Below are positions 24,901 through 39,900 of a stretch of DNA of 64,000 nt, piece after piece (position 1 is the first letter of the stretch; the number at the start of each line of letters is the position of its first letter). Made by a program: the position numbers and the translations under genes. The stretch comes from Apteryx mantelli. Lineage: Eukaryota > Chordata > Aves > Apterygiformes > Apterygidae. A model generated the notes under the pieces. It saw only the letters and a list, made by a program, of their open reading frames with translations, searched no databases and was not told the DNA's origin. The DNA is taken from NCBI RefSeq assembly GCF_036417845.1, contig NC_089978.1, positions 161,693,962-161,757,961 on the forward strand, written 5' to 3'.

Positions 24901-27900
24901 GAGGGCGATAAACCCCAAATGGTGTCTAGTGAACCTGAAAGCAGCTTTCTGTAGATAATCAAGAATACAGATCATGTTTTCATGTGATTATTATGTGGCA
25001 GTGTCGACGAATTGTTTGTTCTGAATCAGTTCTTCAAAGCAAATTATTTTGTGTTGTGTTCCTCTTTTGGCCATTTTCATGTAAGTATATTTGCCCTCAG
25101 AAAAAATGTTTTTCATTGGATCATCTCAGTTTTTTGGTTTATGACAGTTTATCTATGGTAGAGTGGTCTTCATTTTCAAGCAAAGTGATTCTTTTCCATT
25201 CTCCCGCGAGTTGTAGCAGGTTTTCAGGTTAGTTATATAACAAGCAATATGAGGAAGGTCAAGCTGCCAGTAAAGACGGCCACATTTTTCAGTGCAAAAG
25301 TTATATTAAAGTATGATGTATTAATTTGTGTATTGAAAGAAACTCCTCACTTGAGGGAGTTTTGTGGCCTTCCTATAGTGAACTAAAGAGGCAAAAACTT
25401 GAGTATGAGTTTTTTGTGTAAATAATGTGGGAGTATGTGGCTTTGTCTTGTAGGTCTGGTATGCTGCATGTCATGTTTTAGCAGGTTTAATAGCAGTAGT
25501 TTTGGTTACATCTAGGAAAGGATTGAATTTGACTACTGGGGTAAGAACTTCATGGTATTCTGATGCAGTACAGTTTACCTAATTTTTCAGAACTCTGATT
25601 TAGATGTGGAGCAAGGTTAGTTTATGTGCTTCTATATACTTTTGGCTTTCAGGTTCTTTACTGTCTAGGACAACAGATGAACTGTAATTGTAATGTTCTC
25701 TCACCCCCCCCCCCCCAAAAAAATTTTTTTTTCAGGGGCATGTGTGTATGTTTCTTCCTGCAGGGATAAGGACTTATTGGAGGTGAAGGATACAGTGGAA
25801 AGGACTGGGGAGAATAGATCGATATGACTATGTTCTGTTTCAAGTATGTGAATGGAGACAGCTGTGACAAAAGTCTACATATATATCTATGCTTCTGGAG
25901 TAGTTGTGAATCTGTGGGCACACTGATTAGTAATGCTGAGATATTATTAAAAATTAACAAATCAGCTTTGTTAATGTAGACAACAACTGGGCTGCAGTGA
26001 AAATAGCTTCCTAAAATAACCAGATCTTTTTCTTAATTTCAGTACTCTTTTTTTAAAATTGTTGTAGTATTTGAAAGGCCTGCATGTCTACACTGGTAAG
26101 CTTGGGTGAGAAATAGAAATTTGTTAAAACTCAAGGTTCAGAAATAAATTCAGGCATCAAACTATTGCTTGTAATCTCTTTGAAAAGTGCTAGCACATCC
26201 TGTTTGTTAAAGTAGAATGGAATGTATTCATATTATTAGAAACAAAGGGACTTCTTCCAGTTAAGCATGGATCTGAATGGTAACCGTGTCCTACAAGTTT
26301 AATTTTGGTGGTATGTCATAGACACTTGGGCTTTTGTGTTATGCGGTTTTCTCCTGTAACTTATTGGAGTAATTTTCTGGGCCTGCTTTTAAAACTTTAT
26401 CTGAGCGTTTCTTTGTTGGAAACCATCTCCTTCCTGTTCAGTCACATCATTCTTTTTTGACATGTGTTTTTGCTTGTGGATCTTGGACGGCCACAAAAAG
26501 TGAAAGCTGCAAAGCTCTTGCACTCTGAAAGTTTGGTTCCTTGTGAAACAAACAGTCCTTTCAAGAAGGAAAATCGGAAACATTGAAACAAAAACCTCTG
26601 TTTAAACTCCAGTGGAAAAGCTGTTATATAAATGTGTGATGTTATTGTTGATCCTGTAGTGAAGGAGATGAAATATTTGTGGTACAGGCTATGTAGGAAC
26701 ATCCCCTATAATGAAAGCTTGGATTTTCCTATCTATTACCATTTTTAACTTGTTTGTTTTTTAAAAGCTGTGCTAGTAACTACATTGATCTGAATTTGCA
26801 GTTTTCCTAGCATGTGGAGCTATGTGTTACGTCAACATTATTCCTGTAGTTTGGATTCTGTGTGTAAGTGCTAGAAGACCTGACTATGAGATGTGTCTCT
26901 CCAAAGCATGGAATCCATGACCTGGGAAAGGCTTTACTACTTATGATAAGGAGCCTATGGAGTTCAGGCACTTTCAGGATATTGCTTTTCCTTAATGCTG
27001 ATGCTAGCATTCTGCTTACCTTGTACTGAAGGGTGTGTTTTCATGATGGAGTTAAACTATGCTGCCTGCCTCCTGTTGGCAATAGCAGTCCTAGAAAGCT
27101 AGCAGTGATGGGAAGAATATTAGTCTTAAAGTAAAATGAGGAAGTAAGTTGATTTGCAGTGAGGTTGCACAATTACTGCAGTAAATGCAAGAGAACTCTG
27201 GAATTAGGGCCAGGTCATGCTTTACTGCAATTGAGAGGTGAATGAATGATCATAAGAACAGAAATGAGAGGGCAACCTCTATCAGAAAGATGAGTAAATA
27301 AATAGGTAACTCCTTCATATAGATTGCTTATTACTTCCTGCCCTGTATACTTTGCAACGCATGATCTCAGTCTGCATGGTTGCAATTTTGCTATGTACTA
27401 AAGATGTACAACACCATGGCAGGCTTACCTCAGTTCTGCAGTCGGTGCGCTTCTGAAATACTGGAGAGATGTACAAAAAAATTGCGAAATTCCATTTTGA
27501 TAACTGGCATTAAAATAGTCAATGATTAACTTCCCAATACTTTGGATTAATTGAAGAATGGAATAAAAATTTTCTTTGCTAAGAGGCTGTTTTCTCTTGT
27601 GAATGTCCTCTGGGTTGAGATATTATTTGCATGTAAATTCTTCATCTTTAACATTCTTAAGAATAAATAGACTTAAATTTTCTAAGAGTATATTTCTGTA
27701 CCTGAACAGGCTTTCAGTGACTTTTTAAAGCTAGCTGTCTTAAAGTAGGAAAAAAGAATAACATGGCATTTAGCAGAGATTGCCTACTATTCTATCTTTC
27801 TTTTTGCACTTGCATGGGAAAGACGTGATTGTACATTTGCAAAATTGAGATGCGCGTTTAAAATAAAATATTCTACAGACTGCTTTTTGCCATCAAAGTT

Positions 27901-30900
27901 CCAGAGGGATCTTTGTGTATGGAAAGAAGATTGTATTTTGGTTTTGGCTTTTTTTGTTTTGTTTTTGAGAGTCTTGTTACTAGTGAACTCAAGAAGTTGA
28001 AACTGCCCTAGTTTTAATGAAGAGTGATCAAGCAAAGGGTGTTACCTGAAGTATTTGTTTTACTCATGTTGTCTAGGGCTAAATCCTTTGACTTCCCAAC
28101 ATTATTTTTCAGTAGGTGGTATGCTTATTAAGATCTAGTACACTGTGCCTTATCTATGTTTCTTTTTAGGCAGCTTAGTTGTTTGCTGTTTACTGCTATT
28201 ATGCAGTATATCCCAAACACAGTGAGTGTTTTTTTTGTTTGTTTTTTTAAGATGTCTTGGAGTGACTTTTTCATTTTGTTTTCTCCTGTGTACTCTTTGA
28301 CTGGTGTGAACTAGAAACATCTAGTAACGTGTAGTTTCTTTTGTTCATGACAAAAGAAAAAGTTTTAAGTTACTATGGCATTGATAGTTCAGCCTTCAAT
28401 AATGTGTGTTTTCCCCTTTTATTTCAAGGCTTTCATAATCTCAGGAGACCTATATTAAAAATCAGTCTTGCTTGATCATCTAGTCATGGTTGTGTTTCAG
28501 TAAGCAGAGGTTTTTCATTTGTATATTTGATTGAAATTTCCTTTCTATAAGCCAGTTGCTGATAAATTTACTGTTGAGAAGTATTTTATTTTAGTGGTAG
28601 TGTATTTTTTCTAAACCGTAAGAAAATCAAGGGTTTGTGGAGATAACATAGATCTTCCTCTTTACATTTTAGGTTTTGGTTTCTTTCATTTTTTTCAAGT
28701 ATTATGCCATCCACCTTCTTCTTTTTTTCTTTCTTTTTTTTTTTTTTTGGTCCCAACTCTGAGGCTTTGTTAGTTTGCCAGAGAAATGTTCTCCAGTGCT
28801 CCATTGACTGAAAACCTTACTCAAGTTCTTTGCCTCTTCTATAGGAGACAGCACAATAGACTTTACTTTTTTGGCACTGGAGGTCAGGCTTTCAAACTGA
28901 AAACTGTTAGTACTGGTCAGCTGGTGCTCTTGCAGCAGCAACCTTTCTTTTTATGACTTTTCTTCGACTTCTCCCTCTCCCCCCCCTCCCCGAATTCTGC
29001 CTTTGTAGCACCTCTTGCTGCTGTTGTACTGCTCACCACTGGTGCACTGGTAAAGTTGTGGGTTTTCTGCTGTTCTGTTTGAAGAGAGTGCTATTTGCAG
29101 GAGTAACGATCTCATTACATATGCTTTATTCCAGTGTGGTGAAGGTGGGGGGAATTTCAAAATTTATTCAACACACAGTACTGTTTTTTTTCATGGATTC
29201 CAGTATTTTTCCTGATGAATTTACAGGGCTTAAGGTAAAGTAAATTTGGGGGGGCTTTGGTGCATGTGTTTTTGTTTTTCTTAATATGAGCTACCTCTGT
29301 TGCAACTTTTCTGTTAACTGAAGTTTTATTTAGGATCGTATGGTAATGCATAGTTTGTCTCTTGTTGGAATGTGTTGTCTTCAACTTGAAAATGTTAGTC
29401 TGCTATGCTTGCCTCTTAAAAATTTAGCTTGAATGAAAGCTTTTGAATTCAGGATTTGTATAAATTGATCAAAAATAAATACCCATGGCACAAATCAATG
29501 CGACTGAAATTTGAAGCCTTTTGGGCTTAGTTCTGCAGAGATAACCTGATAACTTTTCAATGTAAAGTTGTGCTGGTAAACTTTCCTCTGTCGTAAGGTT
29601 AATGACCATTAATAGCAACAGTAAACAGAAAACTAATTGTCAATGTTACTTCCTGGATTTGTGTTGTACCTTTTTATGTTCCTGCTCCACCGTTCATGCA
29701 GACTTAAATATGTCTTTAAAAACAACACGTCAGCTTTAACTGTCATTCGTGAGGGTTTTTGTTTTTCTTTTATGCAGATTTGATATCATTCAGACCTATA
29801 ATAAAGGATTATCTTCATCAACTTTTGCTTGGATATAATGCTGAAGCAGTCTGTTTACACTGAAGACTGCTGCCAAATATTGACACTGTCTTGGAACATG
29901 TTTATTTGCAAGTAGTTGTTCATTTTGACAGCTTTCCATTCTATTTTCTGTGAGCACCTCATATTTTGAATATTGACTTAGTATTTTTTGAACTTGGAAC
30001 ATATATTAGCTTTCATTTAACCTTTAGTAGACAGAGCTTCTAAATACGGCATAGATCAATGTAACTGATCTGCTACTGTAAATGCTGGAAGCCTTTGTCT
30101 GTCTTTTTTAGAAATAAAGTTCAACTGCAATATATAAATCCTCTCAGAACATTTCAAAAGTGAACTAGAATTTCAGCTCCTACTACAGCAGTTACGTATA
30201 ACTAGAAAAGTAGGTCATTGTGGCAGGGAGTAGTCCAAACAGTCTACTGGTTGCTAGAGCAACGACCTACTTTAAGAAACTATTTTTGTTGATTCATATT
30301 GAAACATTCTACTTGCAAATGGTATAAGGAAATGATCAGGTTATGAGCTATACAGTAATGAAAACTGCAAAGTTCCTAGGGTTTTTTTTTGTTTGTGGGG
30401 GGTTTGGGGGTACTTTTTTTTCCCCATACCCCTTGATCTTGAAGCATGGGGATTAAAGCAAGTAAAGTTTGTTTTTCGGTTTGACCTCTAGTGGGGAATA
30501 CCTCTTCTTCCTTGAAGGTCTTGTATAGCAATAATACTTACTTAGCAATGGTGATTAAGTTTCCAATTCAGAGGCTACAAATGCTCCCCTGTCATTTTTG
30601 GCTATAGAAATAACCTCAGAGTAAAGGAATAAATATGTGTGTGTGGGATACATATACATATATGTATAAATAATTTTTTTTTTTGTTTTTCCTAAGAAGC
30701 AGAACTTTTCTCTAGAATGCTCATGGTTTCTGACTGCTAGATATTCAATTGTTCTTCTTGTTTTTGACCACTCTGTCTTCAACAAAGATTAGCAGCCTTC
30801 AGGAAGGTGGTGTTGGTTCCCCATCCCTAACTTTTTTTGTTCTTAGCTGGCAACCTTCCCTTCTGCCTCCCCCAACCCTTCCGTGTTGCAACTAATTCTG

Positions 30901-33900
30901 ATGCTGGCACAAGCAAACCGGAAAAAATAATGTGGCCATGTGTCGGGTGTTGTTTTTCAGTTGTCTGCCTTTATTCTTTCAGCAGTCTAGAGTCAAAAAT
31001 CTGACAGTGGTGTCCAGGAGGTGAATTTTGGTATTTCATTCCCTTCTAATGAAAGGAATAGGTAGATGGGTAAAATGCAGGGGGAGAGGGGAACAGTTCT
31101 AAGAATAAAATTTTCATTCTTTATAAAATAATAGTTCATCTAAACTACTGTCACTTCTACAGAGATGATGGAGTATTGCTTTTTATTTATGTAGTACAGT
31201 TAAGTGGAACATTCTAATGATTTTTTTTTTTAATATTCATTTAATTTAGTTGCTTCAAGTGAGGTACTTCAGGTTGGTCATTGAGCCCTGTTTGATACTG
31301 ACCTTCTATAGTCCAGTGAACTGCTGCTGTTGTGGCAGATGAAGATAGCATGTTTGTCTAAAGGTTATTTGAATTTTTTCAGCTATTATTATTTCAGCCT
31401 TGACTTGTATTTTAATGTTGTATACCAGGAATTATTTACTGAGCTCATTGCATCTTTTTAAAGAGACTTAGACTTTGAAGTGAAGGCTTTTGTCAGTATG
31501 AAATGAGCCATTAACTCCATTAGTCTCCTTATGCTGTAAGAAAGTTGGGACAAAGGAGTATTTTTGGGCTTACATAGCTTACTAAATAAAGGTGTTTCAC
31601 TTATATGGGATTTTTTTGATATTTCTTAAAAACACTGATTCTTTCTACACTGCTATGACTCGAACCTGAACAGATTTTCACAGAATCACAGAACAGCTGA
31701 GGCTGGAGGGGAACTCAAGATCATGTAGTCCAACCCCCCTGCTCAAGCAGGGTCACCTAGAGCAGGTTGCTCAAGATCCTGTCCAGATGACTTTTGAGTG
31801 TCTCCAAGGATGGAGACTCCACAGCGTCTCTGGGAAATGTGTTCCAGTGCTCTGTCACCCTCACAGTGGAAAAGCATTTCCTTGTGTTCAGATGGAACTT
31901 CCTGTGTTTGTGCCTGTTGCCTCTCGTCCTGTCACTGGGCACCAGTGGAAAGAGTCTGGCCCCATCCTCTTTACACCCTCTCTTCAGGTATTTATATGCA
32001 TTGATAAAATCTCCCTCAGTCTTCTCTTCTCCAGGCTGAACAGTCCCAGCTCTCTCAGCCTTTCCTCATATGAAAGATGCTCCAGTCCCTTAATCATATT
32101 AGTAGCCTTTCACTGGACTCACTCCAGTAGCTCCATGTCTCTCTTACATTGTGGAGCCCAGAACTCTGTTCATGTTTACCTTGCATTCAGATATAAATGA
32201 CTAATTTCAGTTTTGAAAGACCAGTTTGGAAAATCTTGGCCGCCTTGATTCATAAGGGTAGTAGTGGAAAGTTAGGATAATACTGCATGTCTGACCACTG
32301 TAAGGCAAGCGTTTCCCAATGCTTCATTTCTGGTAAGCTTAAAACTGTCTGAAATCTTATTAGCAGCACTTAAAAAGATCACTTTAATGTAAGAAAATTT
32401 TTTTTATTAAAGTAAATGGGCCGCATAAAACTTGTCCTTCAGCATCAGCTTGCACAGGACTATATCTTGCTATAATGCTTTTATGTCTCTCTTTTTTTTT
32501 CTGGAATGTTAATTAAAATATATATATATTTCTGCAAAGTTTGTTTGAAATGAGGCATAGCTGTTATATTCTCATGGATAGGTTAGATTGTGGAGAGCAA
32601 TGTGGCTGAACTATTTTGTTCAGTGGCAGGAATAAAAGGCAGACCAACTCTGGTTTAATTGTATCAAGCCTTTTGAGCAGCTCATTTAAACAAGAGGGCT
32701 CATGAGAATAAGCAGCTTGAAACTTATTTAACCATGAACATGTCTCTACTGTCAAATAACTGGGTTCTGTAACTTGCATCTAGGTCCTATTTCCCTAGCT
32801 ATCCACACTGCAGATATGTTTGCTCCCAGACTTTCTTTTAGGGATCCAACTAGTTTCTTCTGATATGAAGCCCAGGTGCTATTTTCAGGACAGTTTGCTT
32901 GAGAGGTTGTTGGCATTGTGAGTGAGCCTGCAGGGAGCCAGTTCTCCTGTGCTGTCCTGGTAGGTGTTACGCCCTCTGCTCTTCTCGGTGGTCTTCATAT
33001 GTGCTTGACATCTTACAGAAGAGCACTACTTTGGCAAGCTGTAGTACTGTAATGCCATGTAATACCATCTTACCTTATCACAGATTCTTTGAATAGAGAA
33101 AAATACACATGACTAATGGCCTTGTAGGACCCTGGTGCAGTGTTTGGGGACCAGAGAAGGCCCAGGCCCAAGTGTCACGTGTGGTTTCAGCCACTGCTCT
33201 CTGCAGAGGTCTGTAAATGTGAGCTACTCCACACTAGTTAGCATAGAGTCAATACTATATTGTCTTTTTTGAGTAAAATCTGTGAGTGATGATAGGAAAA
33301 GCAGGATTTGGGTAGGCTTTATGAGGCCATGATGTTCAGGAGAACGACTTGCATCTTACATTTCTGGAAAGAATTGGCAGAAGGCAAGTAACAAGGACTT
33401 TCATCTGTCAGACCAGAATTAGAGGATTAGAGAAAAATAAATATTGAGCATGTAATTTGGAAAGAATGACATACTCTGGGGCAGAGCTTTAAGAAGCTGC
33501 AAGTCTGTTAGCCTGATATCACCAGAAGGCTGACCTTTGTAACAAGCAAATAATTTGAGAAGTGTGCTGCTAGATATACAGGAATGAATTTAGGAAATTA
33601 TAAGTGCTTTTTGAATGTGGAGTTTAGATCCAGATCTTCACTGAGACTAAATATACTATTTGCTATAAAGTATGGTTCATAAAATAGGAGCTAAATACAT
33701 ATTGCTGTTGGAAGATTAGGAATGCTCCTTGAATAGGACAAAAGAAATTCTTGTGTGCTTCCTTTCTTGGGGATTAATAACTGTGAGAAAGGAGTTCAGT
33801 CAGAAAGAAATTAATGAGGAATGATATGTAAGGAAATGATAGTTTGTCTAATGTAATCTAGATAGATTCAAATTTAGTTTCTTCTTAATACAGCAGTAGC

Positions 33901-36900
33901 TCTTGCTATAGTTGGTATTCTGCCTCTCTGCATATGTGAGAATGTCTTTACTACTTAGCTTCAAAGAAGATGCTCCTGAAAGGACTTGGCTTGAAGATGC
34001 ATGGAGATTAAATTTTAAATATTGCTTTATCTCAAGTTTTGTCATATGCCCCTTCTTTCATCCTTTTTCGAACAGTTAAAATTTCAATTTGTTTTTTAAG
34101 AACCAGTTTCACAGTAATCATGAATACTGCAGCTGGACTCGGGCTTGGGTGTGTTTGTCTGCTTCCTCCATTGCAGTTTTGCTTTGGCAAGTAATATATA
34201 GTAACAGTTGTAAATGGTAAAGGAAGAAAACCAAGCAACGCACATCTGTCTTGGTTTGTTTTTGCATGCAGATCAGCTTTTATTAAGTTATGAAAGATGC
34301 TGAAGTCCCTAGTCGCACTCTAAAGGAGCCTTTCTCTCTCCATTGATTATAGAGCAAACCTGCAGGTTCACTTAAGTATCTATAGGTGAATAGTGTGAAC
34401 TTTTGCCCAGTCCAGTGTATAAGCTTAAAGGATAATGCCTCTAATCAAGTGTATTATTGCATACCTTTTTAGGATATGAAAGTTGTATGCTATATTCACT
34501 GAAACAATGTAAGGTAATAAAGCCAGCCTCTGTGTGACCTTGATTTGGTAATAGGAAAATATTGCTATGGCCTACTGCCAAAGGATGATGTGGAGTGTAC
34601 ATAACACTTAAATCCTGTCTGAGCTTAATCTTCTTATAGTTTCACAAGAATATACTGCTAATGCTGCCTAAGATACATTGGTTTGTGGAAGTCAAACAGA
34701 AAAATATACTGATAAGATATTAAAAAATTGTGTATAGAAAAATCAAATATCAGATGCTTCTTGGTGTTGCATATGACTGTTAGACGAAATCTGTGTTATG
34801 ATTCCTCTGGAAGCAAATATGAGGAATATGCTTACCTAGATGATATTTTATACCTTTATAGTGGCCTGACTGAACATGCGGCAGAATAGCAGATATTTGT
34901 TAAATAAGGGCTCAATAGTCTCTTTTTCCATGAATGGAAATAAACATTACATGATGTATTGATGCAATCAGTGTCTAATGCTGAAAACTTTACTAGTTCA
35001 AATATAAAAACAGTTGATGCTATACAGTATGTAATATTCTTCTTTCTTTTTATTGACCCCAGCTCTTTACTGAAGTCTGTAAGAGACAAAGCAGGAATAT
35101 CTGATAGCAATGTTGAAAAAAAAATTTTTGAATTGGAAAATAAAACCAAAAGACATTATACTGCTTAAGATAATTCTGATAAACAAATTCTAGGTGGTGA
35201 TCAAACATCCATAACGACATAGTCTCTTGTTTGATAGTGCTTTTCTTTTGTTGGAAAGATTGAAATTAAGGACTTGGCATGAGAGCTAATGATTAGATAA
35301 AAGGTATTTTAAAACATGGGTTAAGCAGAAGTTTGGATGGGTTGCAAGAAGCTGACAATTTCTAGGTAAAAATACTAATTAAACTTAGAAACAAAACAAC
35401 TTTTAGCACCATCTTTTTACTCAACTTGTTTTTTTAACTTCTTCATCAGAGTTGGGAAGCCTAGCTAGATTCCATTTTGTATTGTAGTGGTAGTGAAGGC
35501 TAACACTGCTGCCTTTCCTAACAGTTTAAATTCAGAATCTGAGTCAGTTCAGGAAAAAATACAGAATAAAATTGAAATCGAAGCTCTTTGATCGTTAATG
35601 ATTTTGACACCACCATTTTCAGATGCGCATGACACCTGAAAGATAGGTCACTGGATTTTTAGTCAATTCACAGTAACTGTCCTCATTTCATACTGGCAAG
35701 GATGGATCCATATGACTACAGTTTCTGGGTGTTCATCATTCCTAAAAATAACTCCAAAACAAGATTTAATTTGAAGCCTTAAAAAGAGTGACTAAAGGTA
35801 TCTTTTCTGTAAGTGTTTCTTGCAAATAAAAATGCTACTGCCTTTTTAACAGCCTACTACTGACTTCTTCACTGGAGAAAGTCTTTAGTCCTGTTAATAT
35901 TACAGAGCTGGGATGTCTGCATGATGTGGTGTTTAGTTTTGGTTGTGTTATTAACAGTTTTGTTAACTGTGTTAACAATTAGTTACTTAGCTTTTGAATT
36001 TCTGCCTTGATGATACCTGTTTATTTCAGTTGCATCTTAGTTAAAATTATGATCTGTGTTACGTGAATCAATTTTCTGGCAGTCACTGTTAAGATGCAAA
36101 GGGGAAAAACATCTAGCTTAGATTTTTGGATCCCAAGCAGACTTTTCACAGTTGGAGGCAGGGAAGGTTGTGGTCTGGAATAAACAGATAAGATTTTTAT
36201 GTAAATTTCTTCTAAAGAATGTGGTCTGCAAAAAGCTCACATGAAAATTCTAAATACCATTAAAATAATTAGATAACCCTGAGCAAAATAGGTGTGTGAT
36301 GCCCTCTAAGAATGTTGCTTGAAGACAGGTATGTTTCTCATGCATATAATGTCTAGCATGGGCATCTTCTCTGTGTTGCAATAAACAAGCCTTTTCTGTC
36401 TCCCTCCATCATCTCAGTTATACCCATACCCTTACACAGTTTACTACTGTGAAATTAATGGCAGATTTTTCCTTCCTTTGGCTTGACCCAGGGAGAGTGA
36501 AGACCAGATGCAGAAACCTGGACTGACACTCTTACCTGATAAAATAATTTGTCCTTTCTCTGCCTTTTTATTGAATTTATGTCATGTTCTTCTTATATTT
36601 ATTCAGGGTGACAAAGAAAGTGCTTCCCTGTTTGACTGTTAGGTTGAGAGGAAGAAGTTGGTTTAGACTGCAGACTCAAAAACATGACCTGTTCCTACAA
36701 GGAGAGATTTAAGTAGCTCACAATTGCCAGACTTTGGTGTAAAGTGTAAGCGAGTTCAAACCTAGCAGCTGTTACTTCATAGCTACTATGAAGAAACTGC
36801 CCAAAAGCTTCATGTACTGAAAATAAATGGCTCTTTATGAGATGAAGCTTTCATGTTTGGTTTCAGTTCACGGATTAATTTTCAGCGTACTTGTGTTAGT

Positions 36901-39900
36901 CTAAGAAAGGAACATGTTTGTGAGCATTTTGGTGTGTCTCTTCAGAGAGAAAACTTGAACAATTTAGCCTTGTCTGTGCTAAAATGCTGCTCCTAATTAT
37001 GCTTAAATGTGTGCACTGAACAAAACATATGCATGTTCCTATTCTGCAGTAAGTGCCCATGCATGGAGTTAGAATAACTTGGAGCTATTTTCACTTGCAA
37101 ACAAGTCTTATCAGTCAAAACGAAATCTTGAAAAACTGGTTCTGTAAAAACACTTTTGTTTCAGATCCCATAATAGTTTGCACTGACAGTACTGAAAATG
37201 AGGGATATTTGTTCTTCTATTAGCGTGCTTTAAAATATGTGTTGGACGTTCATGTTGTGGATATGTGTATATGTTATTACTTTGGTATGTGATAGATGAT
37301 GCACTTTAATTAGTTAGGGCAGGCAATAAATGCAATGCATCAGAACGCCATGCTAAAAATAGGGGAAGTTCTGGAATTAAATGTTGTCCCAGGAAGTTAG
37401 TATCATTAAAAAAAAATAAAAAAAAATCCTTTCACATAGGCATGCCTTAACAGATTATATGAATTTTGAAGTTTTGAAAGGTAGGATTTTTCCTTCTTTA
37501 AATTCAAAGTAACTTGTATTTGGATATATCTAAAGCTAGGTGTTATTTAGCATGTATTTAACCATAGTGAAGTTGCAGTGCTGCTTCTATGTGTCTTAAA
37601 GGAACTCATGAGAAAAAGATGAAAATCCTGCTTATGGCAAGTATTTGCTTCAGCTAGAAGTTTCTTGGTAGTGTCTTTATCTAGAAGCAATGATTTAAGA
37701 AGGTTCATTTTTAATTGAGCAAGGAAAGTCTATATAAAGACTTCTCATACAAATGTTATTAACATTTTAATGAAAAATGCCTTTGAAAACAATATAGTGG
37801 GTTTCATTATTTGCAGCACATTTTAAGTACATTGGTCCAATAGAAATATTCAAATATGTTTAAATTGCATGTTTATTCTGAGTAATCACTTGTTGCAAAC
37901 TGAACCCACGTTCTGAAAGTCAAAATGAGCCTTCTTTTATGTTGTGTTACATAGATATCGTAGGGTCACTGGAGTTTAATTTGGTCTATTATCTTTGAAC
38001 AATATGCTTTCAGTGACAGTATTACAATTCAAGCTGTGATTTGGCTACCTTACCTTTCTTTTGTTCTGTTTTTGTTCAAGTAGTGTGGTTGTTTTTGAAG
38101 GGTTCCCCCCACCCCCACCTGTCTTCTCTCCCTCTCCCTATGTGTATTGAAGAATCTGAGTCTAGACCATTATGAAGAGCAATACTTAACGCAGGCAAAC
38201 AAATTAAAGACTTGTGTTGTTTGGATTTTAAACTTTAAACATTTGAGTGCACCATCCATGAGGAGTATGTTTTACTGAAGTGCATGATTACCTTGAATTT
38301 GACACTTAACTACACCAAAGCAGCACATGCTTGTTAAATACATGAGAGTTTTCTGGAGATTGAAATGCAGGAGCAGTAAGAGACAGTTAAGAGATAATCG
38401 AGGAGACTTTGGGAGCCAACAAAATAGAGATTAGATAGTATTAACGGCAAGTTTAGGGACCTTGGAAGTGAATTGAAGACTGGATCACTGCATGTAATCT
38501 TCTTGAATAGGATTTTGCCAAGTCCAGGCTAGAAGTTGTATCTTCTTCCTAACCTAATTGATAATAGTGTAAAGACAAATTGAGAAAAGAGAAGGAACTG
38601 AGATGCAAGTTGAAGGAGGAGAGAATAACCCTTTCCTAAAAGACAATAAGATTTTTGTTCGGAATATTTAGGAACACTTTATGTTACCATTTTATCTCAT
38701 ACTTTTTCCCTATATTCTGTGATACGAAGTTTAAAAAAAAAAAACCTCTCCTGTTCCAAAGACATCTGGGAAACTCTTCTAGTTTATCTTCATAGTGATT
38801 TGTGAAGTATATATGAATGCATGTGTTCCCTGAAAGCAAGATACAGATGGATAAGATTAATAAAATAAGATCTGTAATTCCAGGATTAAAAAAAAGAATG
38901 ATAAAAGCTGTGCTTTTCACATTCCGTCTGGAGGTAACTTTGGTCTAGGGACTTAGGGCCAAAATTCTGTTTAATAGAAGCATATGTGATTCTACTCTGT
39001 TTCTTAAAATGACCATTGCATGGTTTCTAATTAAATGAGTATACACAACTTTTCTTCTTTTTAGATGCAGCATATCTTGCTTCATGGTATCCTACCTCCT
39101 TCCTGAATTTAGATATATATATTTTTCAAAACTAAATTAAGCAAAGTGAGAGTATAGACGTTTTAATTTTCCAGTCATTACATATAGGCATAGTTGTCAG
39201 TCAGGAAGTTGTTGTATTCTCATACACTGGCTTCTTTTATCACACCTTGTCTGCTTTCTATTACCGTTTTTGGCATGTAATTAGCAGCTAGATGATTTTC
39301 CTCCCAGCCTTCTATATATTATTTTTGATCTATTTTTTCCGTGCAAAGTTGGAGGTAATGATGTGTGTTAGACTGGCATCATTTAAATCGCTATGAAACA
39401 TAAAGAATAATTAGTCTTTTATTTCACAGTTTAGATGGGTTTACAACTGTGCTGTATCCCTTCTAGCAGCAGATGTGGCATTTTGATTGTAACTGATTGT
39501 GTTTTCAAACTGGCTTCAGTGACTTATGAACTTCTGCTTTTCGTAAACCTTGTTGCCCAATGCCTTAGGTGCCATTGCCTGTGTCCTGCTGGGGACCTGC
39601 CTTTTGCAGTCTGAAGGCTGCCCTTGGCTGGTGGCTCTGTCCCTGTCCCCCTGCTGCTGGGGCAGTGCTTGCGGAGCTGCCGGGGGCTCTTGGCATTCTC
39701 GGGCTGTTGCTCTCATGGCCTTGCACCTGCATGTGGTGGTGTTACGGCAGCTTCTCTTGAGAAGCGATTGCCACCAGCATGGCAGTCACCCCCTTTCCCC
39801 CTGCCTTTTCCTATCCTTTGGGTGTAGCTTTTGATTTTTGGTAGGGGATCAAATAAAGTGTGCGCACGGTGCTTAACAACCGACAGGCAGTGCCGTCCCT

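Noticed and set aside
31787-32200. 137-codon plus-strand open frame at 31.8 kb
   Set aside because: Antisense reading of a CR1 3' fragment. The real CR1 coding remnant is on the minus strand.
35640-35650. AAGATAGGTCA, near-match to an RRE
   Set aside because: One mismatch in the AT-rich half and no neighbouring motif, so weaker than the 30.2 kb and 59.4 kb sites.
36197-36204. Perfect TTATGTAA D-box in CRY1 intron 1 (others at 8239 and 42838)
   Set aside because: Isolated octamers in AT-rich DNA are expected several times in 64 kb. No accompanying motifs.
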